A DNA stretch of 64,000 bases from Bacillaceae bacterium (GTDB lineage Bacteria > Bacillota > Bacilli > JACDOE01), in the NCBI GenBank assembly GCA_017656255.1, contig JACDOE010000004.1:62001-126000 (forward strand), read 5' to 3'. The position numbers were made by a program, and so were the translations under genes. The notes under the pieces are model-generated. The model did not search any database. It worked only from the letters and a program-made list of their open reading frames with translations, and was not told where the DNA came from. Positions 10,328 through 19,314 of this stretch are shown here, piece by piece. Positions within the stretch are counted from its first letter, which is position 1; every line of letters starts with the position of its first letter.

Positions 10328-10360
10328 CGCATGTCTCTAATGTCTCTAATTCAAAAAAAT

Positions 10361-10400
10361 GGCTTCCGCCCGATGTTGGCTTGGGTGGAAGCCTCTTTTA
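10361..10400. terminator. Bidirectional intrinsic terminator
   Basis: An 11-base stem (GGCTTCCGCCC / GGGTGGAAGCC, one G-U) with an 11-base loop, T-rich on both strands. It lies between the convergent DUF3905 and AAA+ genes. Confidence 0.85.
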
Positions 10401-10428
10401 CAATAAAGGGAACTGGATGAAAAATTGA

Positions 10429-11694
10429 CTACAGCCATTTTTTATGCCGGCGCAAAAACGTGTCTACGTCATTATACAATCCGCTCTGATTGGCATATTT
10501 AACATAATTTTTGATGGTCCTCATCCATTCCAGGGTAGAGGGCTGAACATCCTGCAATGCATGCAACAGGTCCCCGGTTTCAATCGGTCTTTCCTGATCC
10601 GTTTCCAGAATCTCTTCAAGAACATTTTCGGCCGCTCTTTCCACCACATTTTCAATATCCGCACCGGAAAACAACGTGGTTTTGGAAGCCAGCGCCTTAT
10701 AGTCGATATCGCCGACCGGACGCCCTTTTAACTTAAGACGAAAAATGGCCTCACGTGCTTTTTCATCCGGAGGGGGAACAAAAATCATGCGATCAAAGCG
10801 TCCCGGTCGTTTCAATGCGGGATCCACATCCCACGGCATGTTGGTGGCCCCGATGACCAGAATTTGATTATTGTCGCTATCCAGTCCTTCCAGTTCGCTT
10901 AATAAAAGATCAATCAGAAAACGAACGGAAGACGACGATTTGGCACGGTTATACCCGATCGCATCCACCTCATCAAAGAACAATACAGAAGGTTTATGAG
11001 CCCGGGCCGTCTCGAACAGTCTTCTTAGATTCTGTTCACTCACTCCCATATAGGGATCCAAAATATCAGTGATGTGAACATTGATGAAGCGGGCCTGGCA
11101 CTCTCCGGCCGTGGCCCGTGCCATAAAAGTTTTGCCGCACCCCGGCGGTCCATACAGCAGAACGCCCCCGCCGGACTTTTTGCGAAATTTGGAAAAGAGC
11201 CCCTGATTAAAAAAAGGTTTGATAATTTTCATGCTGATGGTTTTCTTCAGTTCATCCAGGCCGCCTACGTCATCAAAGCGGATCGTTTCTTCAGAGTCAG
11301 CCGCATGATTATTCCCTGCAGCACCACTTCCGCCGTCAATCACCTGCAGGTGCGGTGCCGCATTGTCAATTCTCTGTTTGACAACAGATGGTGAATCGGA
11401 AGTATCAGATGAATTGTCCGGGCCTTCCTCCACCTCTAAATCCTCTGAATGCCTGGGAGATTCGTCATATGAGGGGGATTCCTGCTCCAGTTGTTCCTGC
11501 GTCAATCGATTGACTGCATCAATGATTTTTAATTTCAGTTCTTCATCCTCACAATATTTGAGCCCTTCCGTTAAAGAGGATATCGCGTCACGTGTATGGC
11601 CGGCATCGGCATATTCCAGACCGAGCCAGTACCACCCCATGGGGTCCCCGGGGTTCTGTTCAAGCCTGTCTTTCAACCAGTTGATTTTTTCCAT
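10429..11694 (-). CDS. TPR-AAA+ ATPase of the katanin/Vps4-like type
   Basis: A 421-residue protein. Residues ~1-65 form TPR-like helices, ~70-140 an acidic flexible linker, and ~140-380 an AAA+ domain beginning with FDDVGGLDELK. Walker A GPPGCGKT is at 182-189, Walker B VLFFDEVDAIG at 227-237, and RPGRFDR (arginine-finger region) at 276-282. No protease domain is attached, so it is more likely an unfoldase or complex-remodelling ATPase than an FtsH-type protease. ATG 11694 is chosen over an upstream extension because GCGAGGG precedes it and it sits 4 bases after the TPR gene. Last gene of a four-gene membrane operon; substrate unknown. Confidence 0.85.
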   Translation of the reverse strand: MEKINWLKDRLEQNPGDPMGWYWLGLEYADAGHTRDAISSLTEGLKYCEDEELKLKIIDAVNRLTQEQLEQESPSYDESPRHSEDLEVEEGPDNSSDTSDSPSVVKQRIDNAAPHLQVIDGGSGAAGNNHAADSEETIRFDDVGGLDELKKTISMKIIKPFFNQGLFSKFRKKSGGGVLLYGPPGCGKTFMARATAGECQARFINVHITDILDPYMGVSEQNLRRLFETARAHKPSVLFFDEVDAIGYNRAKSSSSVRFLIDLLLSELEGLDSDNNQILVIGATNMPWDVDPALKRPGRFDRMIFVPPPDEKAREAIFRLKLKGRPVGDIDYKALASKTTLFSGADIENVVERAAENVLEEILETDQERPIETGDLLHALQDVQPSTLEWMRTIKNYVKYANQSGLYNDVDTFLRRHKKWL

Positions 11695-11698
11695 GGTT

Positions 11699-12577
11699 TC
11701 ACCCTCGCAACTTATAATAGATTTTGAGTAACAGCGGAACCGTCCATGAATATATAGCATATATCAGATAAATACCGATAAATACCGCTACAAATTTATC
11801 CAGACCCAGCAGTTGCCCTGCCAGGCTAATGGCAATGGCGATGATCCACAACACGGCTGGGCCACCAATCTTGTTCACCCACCTTAACGGCGCATAGAGA
11901 AAGTGTGTATCCTGTTCAAGCTCTTTGACAACCTCTGCCAGAAATTGATTGGTCGGATCGAGAAGATACGCTTCCTTAAAATGTTTAAGGGCTTGTCCGT
12001 GCCGCTCCCGAAACAGCTCATGAAGGCCCAGTTGCAAATGAACCGAAACCTGATTATCTGCCTGCTCAATGAAACGTTCCAGAAGGAAAAACTGCTCCTC
12101 TTTATCTTTGTCACCCAGTTTCATCAGATGAGCATAACGAAGGACCTGTTCATCATCCGGGTCCAGGCGATGGGCTTCCTGTATCAGCCGTTCCGCTTTC
12201 TCTTTATGGCCGGTTTTCTTCATCAGATAGGCATAATGGGCATGGGCTTCTGCGTTATTAGGATTCAACTCCAGCACCTTCAACAGGTTCTCTTCCGCCT
12301 CGACCCATTGGTCGGCATCAATACAGATGCTGGCCAGGAGCAAATAAATCTCTTCCTGATACTCATCCCCATAAGAAAGTGCCTGATGTAAAACCTCAAC
12401 CGCTTCTTCATTCCTGTCCTGACGATAAAAGACATACCCCATATAATAATATAATTCCGGGTCATCGGGACTGTTTTCCAGCGCCTGCTTGATATAATCC
12501 AGGGCCGTTTCAAAACGACCGATTTCCAGATAATGATAAATAATTTGTTTCGTTTTAGCTGCTACAGATTGCTCCAT
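11699..12577 (-). CDS. TPR-repeat membrane protein
   Basis: A 292-residue protein with about five or six TPR units over residues 5-215 (for example AEENLLKVLELNPNNAEAHAHYAYLM and ALKHFKEAYLLDPTN), then two hydrophobic segments near 230-285 and a basic tail. The TPR part is presumably cytoplasmic. GGCGGTGA precedes the start, which overlaps the upstream gene by 16 bases. With the TPR of its AAA+ neighbour it suggests a membrane-docked multi-protein assembly. I do not recognise a named family. Confidence 0.75.
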   Translation of the reverse strand: MEQSVAAKTKQIIYHYLEIGRFETALDYIKQALENSPDDPELYYYMGYVFYRQDRNEEAVEVLHQALSYGDEYQEEIYLLLASICIDADQWVEAEENLLKVLELNPNNAEAHAHYAYLMKKTGHKEKAERLIQEAHRLDPDDEQVLRYAHLMKLGDKDKEEQFFLLERFIEQADNQVSVHLQLGLHELFRERHGQALKHFKEAYLLDPTNQFLAEVVKELEQDTHFLYAPLRWVNKIGGPAVLWIIAIAISLAGQLLGLDKFVAVFIGIYLIYAIYSWTVPLLLKIYYKLRG

Positions 12578-13041
12578 ACGTGACTCACCGCCCCCGCCAG
12601 AGAAAGTAATATAACTTCAACAAAAATAGCTATAGCCACCCAGAAGATACCGTCACCCTTGAGGGAGTTCACCTCTCCACCCATGGCAAGAAATTCTTTG
12701 TATTTGTACTTCATTAAATAGTAGTAGGCTAAAAACAGAAAGATTGCAGCCCCCCGGGAACCCAGTTTAATATACTGGTTGATATCCCTTCCCAGATCCA
12801 GCCCCAACAAGGCTGATACCGCAATGAATTTGGCTGCGAGCAAAATAACCCCTGCTGTGATCAGGGCATTGATCCAGCTTTTGTTGACTCCCAGCCACCT
12901 GGCGTTACGGGCTCCCAGTACCGTTATTGCGATAATGCCTCCGAAAAAGGCCACATACACCAGATAACCGATTTCGTAACTCTGTGTCTTCTGTACCCCT
13001 TTTTCCCGCAGTGTCGGGCGGTACAATTCCTGTGTTTCCAT
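12562..13041 (-). CDS. Four-helix membrane protein of unknown function
   Basis: A 159-residue protein with four hydrophobic segments (about residues 25-45, 58-82, 92-112 and 130-155) and a short polar N-terminus. No catalytic motif is visible. GAAGGTGAGGAG precedes its ATG. Its overlap with the TPR gene shows co-translation, so it probably forms part of the same membrane complex. Function unknown. Confidence 0.7.
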   Translation of the reverse strand: METQELYRPTLREKGVQKTQSYEIGYLVYVAFFGGIIAITVLGARNARWLGVNKSWINALITAGVILLAAKFIAVSALLGLDLGRDINQYIKLGSRGAAIFLFLAYYYLMKYKYKEFLAMGGEVNSLKGDGIFWVAIAIFVEVILLSLAGAVSHVWSNL

Positions 13042-13135
13042 ACGGTCTCCTCACCTTCTTGATATTTACTTTTTTCATAATTAAAATTTTGTCGATTCTT
13101 GCTCAGGGTTAAATCCGACGGTACCTGACTCACTC

Positions 13136-13686
13136 TCACCTTTTAACAATGAGCGATTGGTATTCGTCTTCTGTAATAATTTCCTGATCAAGTAAATATT
13201 TCAAATGATATAACTGATCTTCTGCCGGGAGGTCTGGATCAATTTTGGCCTGCTTTTTCCTTAAATACTGTTTTCTGGCTTCCAAAATATTTTCTACAAA
13301 TTGGTCAACTTCTCCTTCTGAGGGACTTTTTCGAAACAGTACGATACGATTCTGCCCTCCTCTGATAATCATGAGATGAGGACTTTTTCCCCAGTAGATA
13401 CCAAACAAAATGGCAGAAATTATCCCCCACACCACGACGCTGAATGTATCGATATCCCGCCCCGAAACCGCAAAGATTAAAGAAAAAAGAAATAATACCA
13501 GTGTGATACTTGCAGCCATCAACCATCCTTTGCGGATGACACGGCTGACTATTTTTTTATTCCCGATCTCATCAAAAGGTACATCAACTTCGAAGTATTC
13601 CCCGGAAACTTTTCTTTGATACTGACGCCTTTGTCATGAATTTCAAACTCCCGTGTGTGGAGAAAATGACGCTGTTTTAATTTCAT
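13136..13686 (-). pseudogene. Frameshifted SHOCT-domain membrane protein
   Basis: Two reading frames make one protein. An ATG at 13686 (GGGGGAT upstream) opens MKLKQRHFLHTREFEIH, which continues to KGVSIKEK. At an A4 run (T4 on plus, 13610-13613) the frame is lost; adding one A restores KVSGEYFEVDVPFDEIGNK and runs on through two membrane helices to a C-terminal SHOCT-like end (LYHLKYLLDQEIITEDEYQSL). The intact length would be about 183 residues. An ATG at 13522 could still give a 128-residue C-terminal part. It may be a real mutation, slippage or an assembly error. It heads the TPR/AAA+ operon. Confidence 0.7.
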
Positions 13687-13853
13687 TTCATGCTATCCCC
13701 CTGGTATATGTATAATTTAGTAACTATATCGACCATTTTGCTTTTTTTCTTTAATCATTAAATTCCATAAATTTCTGTTAAAAAAATTGCACCCAAAATA
13801 CATCCTCGCGTCGTATATATTAATGAACATCATTTAAAGGGGGTTTTTAGGAG

Positions 13854-14255
13854 ATGAGAGAAACTTTTAAAAAGACACTTCGTCTGCTGGTTGTGCCTTT
13901 CCTGATTCTGGCGCTGGCTGCCTGTGGTGCAGATGACACCACGAATGATCCGGCACCGGAGGACCAGGAGCAGGGTCAGGTGGATGAAGAGACAGATGAA
14001 AACACCGAAGGCAATGAAGAAACAGCAGGAAGTGAAGAAGGAGAAACAGAAGCACTGCAGGTTTCCGGTACTTATGTCGGTCTGGCTGACAATCACACCA
14101 TTGAAATTGAGACCGAAGAAGGACCGGTTGCTTTCCAGGTACCGGATGAACTGAAAGCCGACCTGGAAGAACTGCAGGAAAACGACCAGGTTACCGTTAC
14201 TTATCAAGAAAATGAAAATGGACAGAAAGTTCTTTCTCAGATTGAGAAGCAGTAA
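13854..14255 (+). CDS. Small lipoprotein with acidic linker
   Basis: A 133-residue predicted lipoprotein. The signal peptide ends in a lipobox (LALAAC, Cys near 23), so it should be anchored outside the membrane. Residues ~28-66 are very rich in Glu, Asp and Gln. The last 65 residues resemble a small beta-barrel (VSGTYVGLADNHTIEIET, VTVTYQENENGQKVL). AAAGGGGG lies upstream. Function unknown; monocistronic between a frameshifted operon head and a terminator. Confidence 0.75.
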   Translation: MRETFKKTLRLLVVPFLILALAACGADDTTNDPAPEDQEQGQVDEETDENTEGNEETAGSEEGETEALQVSGTYVGLADNHTIEIETEEGPVAFQVPDELKADLEELQENDQVTVTYQENENGQKVLSQIEKQ

Positions 14256-14268
14256 CATTGCATCATGT

Positions 14269-14302
14269 AAAAAGAGGCGGTTTCATTATCCGCCTCTTTT
14301 GT
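14269..14302. terminator. Bidirectional intrinsic terminator
   Basis: AAAAGAGGCGG / CCGCCTCTTTT, perfect stem with a 9-base loop. It serves the lipoprotein gene and probably argS from the other side. Confidence 0.85.
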
Positions 14303-14354
14303 CATTTCCAATATTCAACTTAATTTCCCCAAATCCATCGTCCACGATGGGTTC

Positions 14355-16025
14355 CTACATCCGTTCCGGTGCACTGACTCCAATCATTTTCAGACCGTTC
14401 TGCAACACCACCTGCACCGCCTTCACCAGTCCGAGGCGAGCCCGCGTCAGTTCCGGGTCATCGGTCAACACCCGTTCCGCATTGTAAAAACTGTGGAACA
14501 GGGAGGCCAGTTCATGGACATAGCGGACCACCCGATGAACCGCCATCTGCTCGGCGGAGGCCGCCACTTCCTGCGGGAACTCACCCATTTTCGTCAACAG
14601 ATCCAGCTCTTTTTCCGATTGAAGTTTGCTGAAATCCGCTTGGCCCACGTCAAAGCTGACATTTTCTTCTTCCGCCTGGCGCAGAATGCTGCAAATACGG
14701 GCATGCGCATACTGCACATAATAAACCGGATTGTCATTGGACTGGGAAACGGCCAGGTCCATGTCAAAATCGAGATGGGAGTCCGGGCTGCGCATGACGA
14801 AGAAATAACGTACCGCATCGGTACCCACCTCTTCCATCAATTCCCGGATGGTGACCGCTTTCCCCGTCCGTTTCGACATCTTCACGATTTCGCCGCCCTG
14901 AATCAGATTGACCATCTGATTGATGATTACTTCAAGCTGATCCGGCTCATAGCCGAGGGCCTGAATGGCTGCTTTCATACGCGGAATATACCCGTGATGG
15001 TCCGCGCCCCAGATGTTGATAACCTGATCAAATCCCCGTTCAAACTTGTTTTTGTGATAGGCAATATCCGGGGTCAGATAGGTATAGCTGCCATCCTGCT
15101 TGACCAGCACCCGATCCTTGTCATCGCCAAACTCGGTTGATTTGAACCAGACGGCGCCGTCCTTTTCATAGACAAACCCGCGTTCACGGAGGTGTTCTAC
15201 AATCTTCTCCACGTCCCCTTTTTCATAGAGGGAGGTTTCACTGAACCAGACATCAAACTCAACACCGAAATCCTGAAGGTCCTGCTTGATCTTGTCCAGT
15301 TCTTTGTCGAGCCCGTAGCGACGGAAAAATTGAAAACGCTCCTGTTCATCCATCTGCAGGTAACGATCGCCTTCTTTCTCCGCCAGCTCTTTAGCCATAT
15401 CGATAATGTCCTGGCCGTAGTAGCCGTCCTCCGGCATCTCCGCATCCTCGCCGAGAGCCTGGCGATAACGGGCCTCCAGAGAATACGCCAGATTGTTGAT
15501 CTGATTGCCGGCATCATTAATGTAATATTCCCGGGTAACGTCATAGCCGGCACAATCCAGGATATTACACAGCGTATCGCCAACCGCGGCTCCCCGGGCA
15601 TGCCCCAGGTGCAGACTTCCCGTCGGATTGGCACTGACGAACTCCACCTGTATTTTTTTACCCTTTCCAGTGTCCGTTCTGCCGTAGCGTTCCCCGGCAT
15701 CCAGTACTTGACGGATCACATCAGTCAGATAATCTTTCTTCATAAAAAAGTTAATAAAACCGGGACCGGCGACTTCGATCCGCTCAACGGATGCTTTTTC
15801 CCGGTCAAACTGGCCGACGATATCTTCCGCAATCTGGCGCGGGGCTTTGCGGGCAACCCGGGCCAGCTGCATCGCGATATTGGTGGCATAATCGCCGTGT
15901 GACTTTTCTTTGGGGACTTCAAGTACAAACTCCGGGATTTCCTCTTCCTTTGCCAGTCCGGCTGCCAGAACGGACCGGATGATTTCCTTTTTCACCGTTT
16001 CCTGGATTTGCTCAACAGCATTCAT
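14355..16025 (-). CDS. argS: Arginyl-tRNA synthetase
   Basis: A 556-residue class I synthetase that charges tRNA-Arg. The HIGH-type motif appears as [12 protein letters not shown] near residue 130, and a KMSKR loop ([11 protein letters not shown]) near 385; the C-terminal helical domain ends in [13 protein letters not shown], typical of ArgS. CTAAAGGAGGTCACC precedes the ATG. The ywiB stop is directly adjacent, as in B. subtilis ywiB-argS. Confidence 0.97.
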   Translation of the reverse strand: MNAVEQIQETVKKEIIRSVLAAGLAKEEEIPEFVLEVPKEKSHGDYATNIAMQLARVARKAPRQIAEDIVGQFDREKASVERIEVAGPGFINFFMKKDYLTDVIRQVLDAGERYGRTDTGKGKKIQVEFVSANPTGSLHLGHARGAAVGDTLCNILDCAGYDVTREYYINDAGNQINNLAYSLEARYRQALGEDAEMPEDGYYGQDIIDMAKELAEKEGDRYLQMDEQERFQFFRRYGLDKELDKIKQDLQDFGVEFDVWFSETSLYEKGDVEKIVEHLRERGFVYEKDGAVWFKSTEFGDDKDRVLVKQDGSYTYLTPDIAYHKNKFERGFDQVINIWGADHHGYIPRMKAAIQALGYEPDQLEVIINQMVNLIQGGEIVKMSKRTGKAVTIRELMEEVGTDAVRYFFVMRSPDSHLDFDMDLAVSQSNDNPVYYVQYAHARICSILRQAEEENVSFDVGQADFSKLQSEKELDLLTKMGEFPQEVAASAEQMAVHRVVRYVHELASLFHSFYNAERVLTDDPELTRARLGLVKAVQVVLQNGLKMIGVSAPERM

Positions 16026-16466
16026 TCAGGTGACCTCCTTTAGTTCCACTTTCATGGTATAGGCGCCGACTCGATTATCATCGAGAAATAATTCATAATC
16101 CCATTCCCACGCCGCAAGCAGGCTTGATGTTTCCGGGTTCGGCGAGGATCGTCGCTTTTTCACCCGCAATTCACGGGTATCGGTTTCCATCAGCATAGTC
16201 CCGTACGGGCTGCGGTAGGTCCCTCTTGTCCGGCGGCCCTTCTCGTATTCATGCCGCATGGTGACATCCCCGCGGCGAATCAGGGTGATTTTGTCTGGTT
16301 CTATTTTCATCATAGTGGTGGTGTTGCCCATGTTTTCTTCCGGTTCCTGATATTTAAGGTATCCGGTATTTCCTTTTTCTGTCCACTCCCCGCGGCAGGT
16401 CTGGTTGAGAACCTGTTTGGTACCTTCCTGATTGATTCGGGTTTCGAGTTTTACCTGAACGTCCAT
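16026..16466 (-). CDS. ywiB: YwiB-like DUF1934 beta-barrel protein
   Basis: A 146-residue protein made mostly of predicted beta strands, matching DUF1934 (YwiB), a calycin-like fold of unknown function. Recognisable segments are ITLIRRGDVTMRHEYEKG and YRSPYGTMLMETDT. It ends exactly where argS begins and is probably co-transcribed. GGTGGTGA lies before the start. Confidence 0.85.
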   Translation of the reverse strand: MDVQVKLETRINQEGTKQVLNQTCRGEWTEKGNTGYLKYQEPEENMGNTTTMMKIEPDKITLIRRGDVTMRHEYEKGRRTRGTYRSPYGTMLMETDTRELRVKKRRSSPNPETSSLLAAWEWDYELFLDDNRVGAYTMKVELKEVT

Positions 16467-16684
16467 GCTTCACCACCACAAATCCGTTCTTTCCGAGATT
16501 AAAGACTTTTGCTCTCCATATTCTATACGTATTTAATGCCCCACTGCAAGGGGAAAACCGGAACCTGACCCGTTTAAAAAAAGCCTGTTTTTGAATACTT
16601 TAAAGCAAAAAAAGAACCCTACTTCCGTAAGGTCCTTCCATCTACGTATATCCCAAGTAGCACAATGGTTATCCCGTCAACACG

Positions 16685-16834
16685 TTACCGCGCCAGAACT
16701 TCAACAACGGTAAACAATACGGTAATCAACAGGAAGAATCCGAAAGAAACGCCGAACGCTTTTCCGGCTTCGATCGGCTCAATATAATCCACCTGCTTAT
16801 TTTCACGATGTTCAGGATGCTGCGCCTCTGTCAT
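16685..16834 (-). CDS. YqzM-like single-helix peptide
   Basis: A 49-residue protein with a polar N-terminus and one C-terminal membrane helix (FGVSFGFFLLITVLFTVVEV). The VSFGFF core resembles the short YqzM proteins of Bacillales. ATG 16834 has AAAGGAGG at ideal spacing; an upstream ATG at 16879 lacks one. Function unknown; monocistronic. Confidence 0.65.
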   Translation of the reverse strand: MTEAQHPEHRENKQVDYIEPIEAGKAFGVSFGFFLLITVLFTVVEVLAR

Positions 16835-17055
16835 GGAGAATCCTCCTTTCTCTTGCGAGGGTTGTATGTGCATGATCACAATGTCTTAAGTATAAACTTT
16901 CGTTAAAGGTCCACTTTCTATTTTCACCCAAACAGGGGGATGGGGTCAAGACTATTTTGTGACAAATGACTGTCAATTTTTCATAAAAAGGAGGATTTCT
17001 CACAAAGCCAAATTAAGCGTGCGGGTACAGCGGTCTCCCCGTTTTGATATCCCGA

Positions 17056-18135
17056 TTAAAGCGATGATGCCAGTAATTTTTCCAGATGTTTGACAGTGGG
17101 TGTCAAATTTAAAAAGAAATAAGCTTCCCTCAACCTCCTGCACGGTTCGCTATCCTTTAAATAGCCTGCCGCTCCATGATGGAGCATGTTGCCATGAGCC
17201 GCCTTGATGGTCAGATAAGCAACATCGAGGCGAATTTTTAACAGATCTCGCCACTGCCTTTCTATTCCCGGCTGCCGGGCAAGGCGGTAGGTGTTGTCAT
17301 GCTGGCGCACCAGATCCCGATTCAACAAATGAGGCTGGATATCCAGATATTGATTACAACCGGCCTGTTTGTTCCTGACTTTAATCATTGATTGGATGGC
17401 GGCATCCATAACACCAAGCCCCAGGGGGATTTGATACAGAACAAAATAAGAACGGATTTTCTTTACAAAATCGGCTGCATTTTCTGAGATGATCCAGTCA
17501 TTTGAGAGATAGACATCCTGAAATTCACAGGCAAACGTGGCACTTCCATTAACACCGAGATATTCGGTTTTCTTTTTTAACCTTAAGCCACTGACATCAC
17601 AGGGAACAAAGGCCATGATTTGACGATGGTCATTGACGGAAGCAATGACTCCGAATCCATGACCGGAGGCCAAATTGGATACCGATGGCAATCGACCTGA
17701 AATCTTATACCCGCCCGCTGTTTTCCGGGCTTTCAAATAGAGGCTGTCAAGCCCTGCATAAAACTTCATGGGATTGGACAAACCCGTGCCACCAAGTTGT
17801 TTTCCACTTTCAAGAAGTGGCAGAATCTCTTTCTTTAAAAAAGGGTTGTCACTATTCCTCAAGTAAGTTAAAGCGGCCAGATGACACCACAAGCAAAAAG
17901 CGGTGGTCATACACGTTTTGGCGGTTTCTTCGACTAAACGCAGTTCACGACTCAGGACTTCATGCTGAGGTAAATCCTGTGACCGAAGGAGACCGGATCG
18001 GCCAAGTGATGTTAAATATTCACGGGCATAATAGGCTTCTGAATCCACTTTCCGGACCAGAGGCTTTAACTTATTTTGGATTAATGTTTCAACATTATTC
18101 GTTTCACCCGATTCCGCCATTACCATGTTCCCCAC
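17056..18135 (-). CDS. Acyl-CoA-dehydrogenase-fold flavoenzyme (possible monooxygenase)
   Basis: A 359-residue protein with the acyl-CoA dehydrogenase fold: a helical N-terminal domain, a central beta-domain (GGTGLSNPMKF, GYKISGRLPSVSN) and a helical C-terminal domain. It lacks the YEGTNEIQ catalytic segment of true dehydrogenases. That pattern fits the DszC/SfnC-like group, which use reduced flavin and oxygen to attack sulfur or nitrogen compounds, but I cannot prove this. It follows the DUF4242 gene (36 bases) in an operon whose promoter is shared with an SsuABC-like transporter. Confidence 0.65.
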   Translation of the reverse strand: MGNMVMAESGETNNVETLIQNKLKPLVRKVDSEAYYAREYLTSLGRSGLLRSQDLPQHEVLSRELRLVEETAKTCMTTAFCLWCHLAALTYLRNSDNPFLKKEILPLLESGKQLGGTGLSNPMKFYAGLDSLYLKARKTAGGYKISGRLPSVSNLASGHGFGVIASVNDHRQIMAFVPCDVSGLRLKKKTEYLGVNGSATFACEFQDVYLSNDWIISENAADFVKKIRSYFVLYQIPLGLGVMDAAIQSMIKVRNKQAGCNQYLDIQPHLLNRDLVRQHDNTYRLARQPGIERQWRDLLKIRLDVAYLTIKAAHGNMLHHGAAGYLKDSEPCRRLREAYFFLNLTPTVKHLEKLLASSL

Positions 18136-18171
18136 TTCTTTCTTTAAAAATTCTTTTTCAGATTGACCCGT

Positions 18172-18717
18172 TTACTTTTCATCACTGTCAGACGCGATCT
18201 CTATAATCGTATCAACAGGCGCTTTGACGGCTTCCCGTGCCCTTTTTACAGCCGATTCATCCGGTGCATCGTAGAAACACAGGCATTTCGTCATGTCTTC
18301 GCAGACATAGGTTCTCGAGAAAGACACCTCAGGTACCTCAGCATAGTGCACGGAATTTTTCTTTTTCCGCTCCAGGTATTGATCCATCGTCAGGTTTTCC
18401 GGTAAATTCCACTCGACCAGGTAATTGACGATATCCGCCTGTTTTTTGACTTCTTCAAGGTCTTTTCCGACAAGTCGAACGGGTTTAATCAGGGTTACCG
18501 GGATTTCGAGCTCCCTCAAGCTTTCATTGACGTCATCCCGTTGTCCGCTCTCAATAATGAAAAAAGCGCGTGTAAAGTCTCTCGATACCTGTACTTCGAT
18601 AAGGTCAGCGCCTTTTTTGTTAAGCCCTTCCTTAATATCGGAAACCTTTTTTTCAAAATCTGCCCTGGTGTTCACCTTCTGGTTTAAAACTGATTCAACA
18701 AGATAAAGTCCCATCAT
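18172..18717 (-). CDS. Two-domain DUF4242 protein
   Basis: A 181-residue protein with two related halves: MGLYLVESVLNQ... FFIIESG at the start and VSFSRTYVCEDMTKCLCFYDAPDESAVKRA near the end. The second matches DUF4242, a small ferredoxin-like domain (one member binds nickel) with Cys residues at the CLCFYDAPD strand. Reaction unknown. AAGGAGAG lies before the start. It is the first gene after the conserved promoter at 18792-18820, followed by the flavoenzyme. Confidence 0.7.
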   Translation of the reverse strand: MMGLYLVESVLNQKVNTRADFEKKVSDIKEGLNKKGADLIEVQVSRDFTRAFFIIESGQRDDVNESLRELEIPVTLIKPVRLVGKDLEEVKKQADIVNYLVEWNLPENLTMDQYLERKKKNSVHYAEVPEVSFSRTYVCEDMTKCLCFYDAPDESAVKRAREAVKAPVDTIIEIASDSDEK

Positions 18718-18791
18718 TCCATCTCTCCTTACTAAAATTTAATCCATTCTCTGTTATTCCGATAGTTTTAATCGGATTTAAGTCATTAGTA

Positions 18792-18820
18792 ATTTTATTA
18801 TACTAAGTATAAAAATTCAA
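18792..18820 (-). promoter_or_regulatory. Promoter with in-spacer operator, copy 1 (DUF4242 operon)
   Basis: On the minus strand: TTGAAT, 17-base spacer, TAAAAT. The spacer is filled by the perfect 7-1-7 palindrome TTATACT-T-AGTATAA (plus 18798-18812). The layout and about 80 surrounding bases match the promoter at 21974-22002. A repressor sitting between -35 and -10 is implied; the divergent HxlR protein is the obvious candidate. Confidence 0.75.
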
Positions 18821-18823
18821 CCT

Positions 18824-18841
18824 TATTGTTATGTTACAATA
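18824..18841. promoter_or_regulatory. Inverted repeat before the HxlR gene
   Basis: TATTGT-N6-ACAATA, perfect arms, overlapping TACAAT, which could be the -10 of the HxlR gene. It may be an autoregulatory site. Confidence 0.45.
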
Positions 18842-18874
18842 GCACGTGTGAAAAAACGAAATGGAGGTTTCTTT

Positions 18875-19300
18875 ATGAAAGAACGCTACCCATTCCCCTG
18901 TAATATCGCCCAGACCCTTAATATTATCGGGGATCGCTGGACGCTGTTGATTATTCATGAAATTCTGACCGGCCATACAACATTTAATGAAATAAAAAAA
19001 TCTCTGGACGGACTCTCCTCCAACCTGTTATCCGATCGTTTGAAATATCTGGAGGAAAACGGAATTATTACATCCTGTTTATACTCAGACCACCCGCCGA
19101 GATACAAATACGAACTGACAGAAAGCGGGAAAGATCTCGAAGATGTGTTTCACGCCATTATTCTCTGGGGCAGGCACCATTTAAAGAAATGTTATAAAAA
19201 AATGGTGCATGAAGCCTGTCAGCACGAAATCGAAATCGCCTATTACTGCCCACACTGTCAAAAAAATGTAGATGATATGGCGGTCGTTGATATAGGGTGA
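18875..19300 (+). CDS. HxlR-family transcription regulator
   Basis: A 141-residue winged-helix protein. The HxlR signature is visible: an N-terminal Cys (PCNIAQTLNIIGDRWTLLII), TFNEIKKSLDGLSSNLLSDRLKYLEENGII and the wing YKYELTESGK. An extra C-terminal segment carries CPHC. ATG 18875 is chosen because TGGAGG lies 7 bases upstream. It is divergent from the DUF4242 operon and convergent with the ABC operon, so it probably controls both. HxlR regulators often sense thiols or electrophiles. Confidence 0.88.
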   Translation: MKERYPFPCNIAQTLNIIGDRWTLLIIHEILTGHTTFNEIKKSLDGLSSNLLSDRLKYLEENGIITSCLYSDHPPRYKYELTESGKDLEDVFHAIILWGRHHLKKCYKKMVHEACQHEIEIAYYCPHCQKNVDDMAVVDIG

Positions 19301-19314
19301 AATGGAAACGGGTT

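Noticed and set aside
16600-16660. Weak inverted repeat after ywiB and the YqzM-like gene
   Set aside because: Several mismatches and no good T-tract; not enough to call a terminator.
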